Assembly: GCA_003526375.1 (NCBI GenBank)
Contig: DPDG01000109.1
Span: forward strand, 1-35,449
Source of the DNA: Lentisphaeria bacterium
GTDB lineage: Bacteria > Verrucomicrobiota > Lentisphaeria > Victivallales > UBA1829
DNA length: 35,449 nucleotides
Direction: 5' to 3'
The notes under the pieces are model-generated. The model saw only the letters and a program-made list of their open reading frames with translations, ran no database searches and was not told the DNA's origin. The translations under genes were made by a program, and so were the position numbers. Below are positions 31,908 through 35,449 of this stretch, piece after piece; position 1 is the stretch's first letter, and each line of letters opens with the position of its first letter.

Positions 31908-34337
31908 TTATTTCCATATTGTCCTGTTGAAAATATCCGGTTCCTTCTGCATTATTTTCACAGCAAAATCAATGATTTGACCGCGCTGACTGTCAGCGGC
32001 AGAACGGTTTTTCTTTACGCTCCAGAGAGATAAATTATCTTGTTCGCCGCCAAGTTCTGCAAGAACGTTTTTCCGGATGGAATCAAGCAGTTTTGATGCC
32101 TCTTCCGCATAGGGGGAATGTTTCTTTTTCAATTCCGCGACCAGTGTTTTCAGTAACAGCATATATTCATAATCTTCTCTGCCTTCCAGCAGTGCTTCTG
32201 TCTGGCGGCTGACAAAAATCTGGTTTCCTTCAAAATACCAGGTACTGAAAATACGTCCGGTGTAATCCAGTTCACAAATATCACGGGGAGCAGTGGCAAG
32301 ATTCCAGAATCCGGCGCCGCAGAAATTATTGAAGAGAATGCCGAGCCGGTAAATCATTCCGAAGTACATGTAAGCATCTCTCTGGCGAACCCTGTTGGCG
32401 CAGACATAAAGTCCTGTAATTCCTTTGGCACCGCGCAGTTGATCTGCCTTGATGAATGGTTCAATATCATTCCGGCGGTAAGTTCCGGGGTTCGGTTGAA
32501 TAATATCCAGTTCCGGATAGGCATAGATTTCTTCTTTTTTCCCGAAAAAAGGATTTCCATAGCTGTAAAATCTTTTTCCGGAGGGAGAGATGGCGCCCCG
32601 TACTCCGTTGGACCAGAGACGGAGCAGTTGTTTCTGTTCCGGGGTGGATGCTTCATCAATAAAGTGAATCCGGAATTTGTCTGCCGGAAGTTTGTGTTTC
32701 TGTTCAATATGTGCGGCAAGGGCATTCAGGTAGGTTGTGAGGCGTTTTGTAAACTTTTCCGGATTTACTGTCGGTTTGAATCCGAAATTGAGCCGTTTAT
32801 CCAAATGACCACCACCGAAGACAGCATAATATTGAAACCCTTTCATGGTGTTGAGCCATTCGTCCAGATTTGTAAAATTCAACGGTTTGATCAGCCTGCC
32901 GTCGGCATCAAACATATCCGGCGTGACAGGCGGCAATGCAATCTCGTGTCCCCAGCAAAGGTTCATCTGATAGGCTCGGATCAGTTTCATTGCCATATCA
33001 AAGTTGCTGGAATCAATCACTTGCCCATGACACTCGGGATTGTTCAGATAATCCCATGTGCCGTATTCGGCAGAAAGTCTTTCCGGGAACCTGAGTGCCG
33101 TGGCAGTGACCTTGACCGTTACGGTTTTTCCATCGGCGAAATTTATTTTGACAGGATAGATTCCGGCAACGGTATCCCGCGGCAACTGAAGACGGAAAAA
33201 GAGCTGACTGCTTTCCCCGGGAATCAGTTTGAACCTGTAAATCCCCTGTTCCGGCTGTATGGGCAGGAGTTTATTGGCATTGAAAAAGTTGTTCTGTTCA
33301 ACGGAGGAAATACAGCGATTTACCTCAATTTTCAATTTGCTTTCAATGCTGAAATCGGCATTTATATTGTCATCGGAGGCATTGGCTGTATTGATAATAA
33401 AGCTTCTGGTTTCCCCCGGACTCATTTTCAAACCGGCATCAGCGCTTTTCTTTTCCGGGAATGTATAGGAGTTGAACGCATCCCAACGGTTGCCTCCCCA
33501 GATGACAAGCCCGTGATATCCGGCATCGGCAAGAAGTTTCTGCTGGAATTGTGCAAGATCAATCTGTGCCTGATTGATTGGAAAATCGCTGCTGTTCCCA
33601 TGATGTGCAGTGACAGAGGCGGCATTGGCCATAAGTTTTGTTTTCAGAGGTTCGAGAGAACGCCTGCTTCCAGACAAACTGATATTTCCGGCAAGCTGTT
33701 TGAGATCAAGTTCAAGCCTGGTCTGTAATTTTGCAAATTTTATAAACTGTTTCGTCGAACCTTTGAATATGGGAAGTCTTTTTACCGGTACCGCATTTTT
33801 ACCGGGGGCGACGGTAATCTCATCGGCAAAGAAAAAAGTCGAATCTTTGTGCGGCAGGGCAATAAATTTCAGATATCGCGCTTTCACAGGACGGTTTTTT
33901 GCCGTGATCCAGAAAATTTTGGGTCCGTCTTCATATTTCGGCAGATCAGGATTGGAAGCGATCATATCATCCAGCATGGCAAATTCATCAGGGGAATTGC
34001 CAGCCATGACAAACAGTGCTTCCGGCAGATGGACGCTGCCGTGACCGGTGGAAGTATGGAGCTTGATTTCTCCTATTTCCATTTCCCTGCCGAGATCGAA
34101 GTAAAATGAACAGAAAAAATGACCATACCAGCCGACACTCGATTTATAGAAGTGGACCAGCCAGTTGTTGATATGACCGTCAGTCAGATCTTTTGCATCA
34201 TTTTTATCCGCAGTAAGCCTGTATGCCGGGGACTGCTCAAAAACAGCACTCTTGCCTGCCAGAATATTTTCTGACGCATTGACATGAAGAAAAAGTTCGG
34301 CAAACAATACCGGAGCCAGAACATGTTTCAATTTCAT
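31908..34337 (-). CDS. Secreted GH123/DUF4091-like glycoside hydrolase with F5/8-type domain
   Basis: The ATG at 34337 (809 residues) follows AAAGGAA and opens a signal peptide (KLKHVLAPVLFAELFLHVNA). Residues about 22-170 resemble a coagulation factor 5/8-type carbohydrate-binding module (DLTDGHINNWLVHF, FYFDLGREMEIGEIKLHTS). The central part has a beta sandwich (GIYPVKINFADGKTVTVKV) and a barrel with HFIDEASTPEQKQ, where D561-E562 matches the Asp-Glu pair used by GH123 enzymes in substrate-assisted cleavage of N-acetylhexosaminides. The end (AGFWNLATAPRD ... LLEGREDYEYMLLL) is typical of DUF4091. It is probably periplasmic or extracellular. It lies 43 bases after a pseudopilin gene. Exact specificity is unknown. 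Confidence 0.82.
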   Translation of the reverse strand: MKLKHVLAPVLFAELFLHVNASENILAGKSAVFEQSPAYRLTADKNDAKDLTDGHINNWLVHFYKSSVGWYGHFFCSFYFDLGREMEIGEIKLHTSTGHGSVHLPEALFVMAGNSPDEFAMLDDMIASNPDLPKYEDGPKIFWITAKNRPVKARYLKFIALPHKDSTFFFADEITVAPGKNAVPVKRLPIFKGSTKQFIKFAKLQTRLELDLKQLAGNISLSGSRRSLEPLKTKLMANAASVTAHHGNSSDFPINQAQIDLAQFQQKLLADAGYHGLVIWGGNRWDAFNSYTFPEKKSADAGLKMSPGETRSFIINTANASDDNINADFSIESKLKIEVNRCISSVEQNNFFNANKLLPIQPEQGIYRFKLIPGESSQLFFRLQLPRDTVAGIYPVKINFADGKTVTVKVTATALRFPERLSAEYGTWDYLNNPECHGQVIDSSNFDMAMKLIRAYQMNLCWGHEIALPPVTPDMFDADGRLIKPLNFTNLDEWLNTMKGFQYYAVFGGGHLDKRLNFGFKPTVNPEKFTKRLTTYLNALAAHIEQKHKLPADKFRIHFIDEASTPEQKQLLRLWSNGVRGAISPSGKRFYSYGNPFFGKKEEIYAYPELDIIQPNPGTYRRNDIEPFIKADQLRGAKGITGLYVCANRVRQRDAYMYFGMIYRLGILFNNFCGAGFWNLATAPRDICELDYTGRIFSTWYFEGNQIFVSRQTEALLEGREDYEYMLLLKTLVAELKKKHSPYAEEASKLLDSIRKNVLAELGGEQDNLSLWSVKKNRSAADSQRGQIIDFAVKIMQKEPDIFNRTIWK

Positions 34338-34380
34338 CGTTTTATTTCCTTTATATATTATGATTCTTAATTGTTGAAAA

Positions 34381-35124
34381 TCAGTTTTTGCAATACCACG
34401 GCCCATTAAGCAGATAACGGTCCCAGTAACGGTCACTTGTTATATTGTCAACATGTCCATCGGCGTAGGACATATTAGCACGTCCATTATGCCGGGTGGT
34501 GTTCATTCTGCAAGAGTCCGTGCCGGCAGTATTTTGCGCTAATTCAGCCCTGTTGTTCGCGTAGACGTCGGCATAGGCGAACAATGTACTCGGAACAGGA
34601 ATTTTTGTGACTTTCAATAAGCGCGGTGATACCTCATCCAGAGTCTGAGCCAGAAATATGCGGGAACTTCCATAGGTACTTCCTCTGAAAGAAAGTTCCC
34701 TGGACGGATCTGTAAAAAGACCGCCTTTGCCGCATCCTTTGTTTACACTCCCTGCCTCTTTGGCTGAAGATGGACATGTGAGCGCACCTTTCTGTAACGG
34801 CAGCTGGCTCCAGGTGTCTTCCATCCTGCTGTCCGGATCTCCCGGCAGGTAATTCAGAGATATCATAATCCGTGGCCAGTAGGCCGCAATGCCGGAATAA
34901 GCGTTCTTGGCTTCACTTGTCCTGTTTGGCACTGCATAATCGTTGTAATCCAGACTATACTGTAACGATGCCTGGATTACTTGTTTCAGATTGTTCATAC
35001 AGGAAGTGCTTCGGGCCCGTTCCCGTGCACTGTTCAGGGCAGGCAGCAGCAGTCCCGCGAGAATCGCGATGATCGCTATAACGATCAACAACTCTATCAA
35101 GGTAAAATACTTACGCAGATGCAT
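34381..35124 (-). CDS. Pseudopilin-like protein with H-x9-DG motif
   Basis: The ATG at 35124 (247 residues) follows GAGGAG by eight bases. The leader MHLRKY is followed by FTLIELLIVIAIIAILAGLL, with Glu at +5 and a Tyr rather than Gly at -1. The body has the family segments SCMNNLKQ, LTCPSSAKE and ADVYANNRAEL, and ends with HNGRANMSYADGHVDNI (H-x9-DG). It presumably becomes part of a type II-secretion-like pseudopilus or a surface fibre. It is the first gene of a cluster with two glycoside hydrolases and is expressed from a perfect-consensus promoter. Confidence 0.88.
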   Translation of the reverse strand: MHLRKYFTLIELLIVIAIIAILAGLLLPALNSARERARSTSCMNNLKQVIQASLQYSLDYNDYAVPNRTSEAKNAYSGIAAYWPRIMISLNYLPGDPDSRMEDTWSQLPLQKGALTCPSSAKEAGSVNKGCGKGGLFTDPSRELSFRGSTYGSSRIFLAQTLDEVSPRLLKVTKIPVPSTLFAYADVYANNRAELAQNTAGTDSCRMNTTRHNGRANMSYADGHVDNITSDRYWDRYLLNGPWYCKN

Positions 35125-35176
35125 GGTTCCGACTCCTCTGTTTAGATTATAAGTTGATATATTTGATATATGTATT

Positions 35177-35208
35177 ATTATAAATAAAAAAATCGTTTTG
35201 TCAAGATG
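35177..35208 (-). promoter_or_regulatory. Promoter of the pseudopilin/GH123/GH38 cluster
   Basis: On the minus strand TTGACA (35204-35199) and TATAAT (35182-35177), both perfect, are 16 bp apart. The upstream extension CATCTTGACAAAAC is identical to that of the divergent promoter at 35380. Confidence 0.75.
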
Positions 35209-35379
35209 CAGAAATAAGAAAAAATCGATTTTCCTGATACTCATATGGCATTTTCAGGCTTTTCTCCTTCAGACGGAATTGTTGCTGACTATATTCCAGC
35301 AACTTTTTGACAGCAGGAGTATACATACAAAATGGTGCAATGTTTCAACAAGGAGAAAAATACTTGTTTTTAAATACAT
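35209..35379. other. Spacer between divergent promoters
   Basis: No gene is visible. A 7-bp inverted repeat GTTGCTG/CAGCAAC (35281-35287 and 35297-35303) followed by five T residues sits in the middle and may be a binding site or a weak terminator. Confidence 0.35.
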
Positions 35380-35411
35380 CATCTTGACAAAACAAATCTT
35401 TTGTTTATAAT
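35380..35411 (+). promoter_or_regulatory. Rightward promoter for a gene beyond the window
   Basis: TTGACA (35384-35389) and TATAAT (35406-35411), both perfect, are 16 bp apart. The whole element closely matches the leftward promoter at 35177-35208, suggesting shared control. The gene it serves lies outside the window. Confidence 0.7.
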
Positions 35412-35449
35412 ATAAAGAGTATATTAAACTAAAGTTTTCCTGAAACTGG

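Noticed and set aside
32439..33728. 429-codon plus-strand open frame
   Set aside because: It is antisense to the GH123-like gene and its translation shows no domain.
35281..35308. Hairpin followed by T residues as a terminator
   Set aside because: The stem is only 7 bp and no gene ends upstream of it on the plus strand. Kept as a possible binding site only.

Overview
This window most likely comes from a Lentisphaerota bacterium of the Victivallis type, probably a gut carbohydrate degrader. No rRNA or other taxonomic marker gene is present. The inference rests on three pseudopilin-like genes with an FTL-x-ELL leader and a C-terminal H-x9-DG motif, secreted or sugar-active hydrolases of GH38, GH123/DUF4091 and GH71/99-like type, sugar-type regulators (LacI, ROK, GntR), and a hybrid sensor kinase with a periplasmic domain.

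Region 1 (about 1-6020) resembles a defence or toxin-antitoxin island. A gene cut off at the left edge is followed by a metallophosphoesterase (410-1183, +). This converges with a tightly overlapping five-gene minus-strand operon, hipB-hipS-hipT-NT1-NT2 (4506 to 1167). The first three genes have the layout of the tripartite HipBST toxin-antitoxin system: an XRE repressor, a small HipA N-subdomain protein and the core HipA-type Ser/Thr kinase. The last two are nucleotidyltransferases of the YcgL/RlaP (NTase_10) type, fused into the operon by 8-nt overlaps. Three HipB-like dyads spaced exactly 41 bp apart lie over the promoter. Upstream are an XRE protein of a phage/TA-associated family and the 3' remnant of an AAA/DUF4143 ATPase.

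Region 2 (6509-9907, +) is one very large hybrid histidine kinase.

Region 3 (22948 down to 10172, minus) reads as one long transcription unit or two consecutive ones: a LacI regulator, pyruvate/acetoin-dehydrogenase-type E1 alpha and beta (without E2 or E3), a secreted phosphoesterase fused to a PQQ-like beta-propeller, a secreted beta-helix protein, a pseudopilin with a 207-bp in-frame insertion in its leader, a Gfo/Idh/MocA oxidoreductase, a second pseudopilin and a secreted GH-like protein. A ROK regulator (24373-23180) lies just upstream.

Region 4 (24526-27957, +) is divergent from the ROK gene and starts from a perfect-consensus promoter. It encodes a split transketolase (N and C subunits), a CBM9-like lipoprotein and an SDR dehydrogenase. 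A terminator-like hairpin follows. Then come a GntR/periplasmic-binding regulator (28368-29390, +) and a convergent minus-strand cluster: pseudopilin (35124-34381), GH123/DUF4091-like protein (34337-31908) and GH38-like protein (31883-29391). The right edge holds two near-identical divergent promoters, one for this cluster and one pointing out of the window.

Together regions 3 and 4 look like sugar-utilisation loci in which secreted glycan-active proteins and pseudopilins are co-expressed with two different two-subunit thiamine-diphosphate enzymes under sugar-responsive repressors. The most novel items are the HipBST plus double nucleotidyltransferase operon and the small hairpin-ended insertion that duplicates the pseudopilin leader motif.
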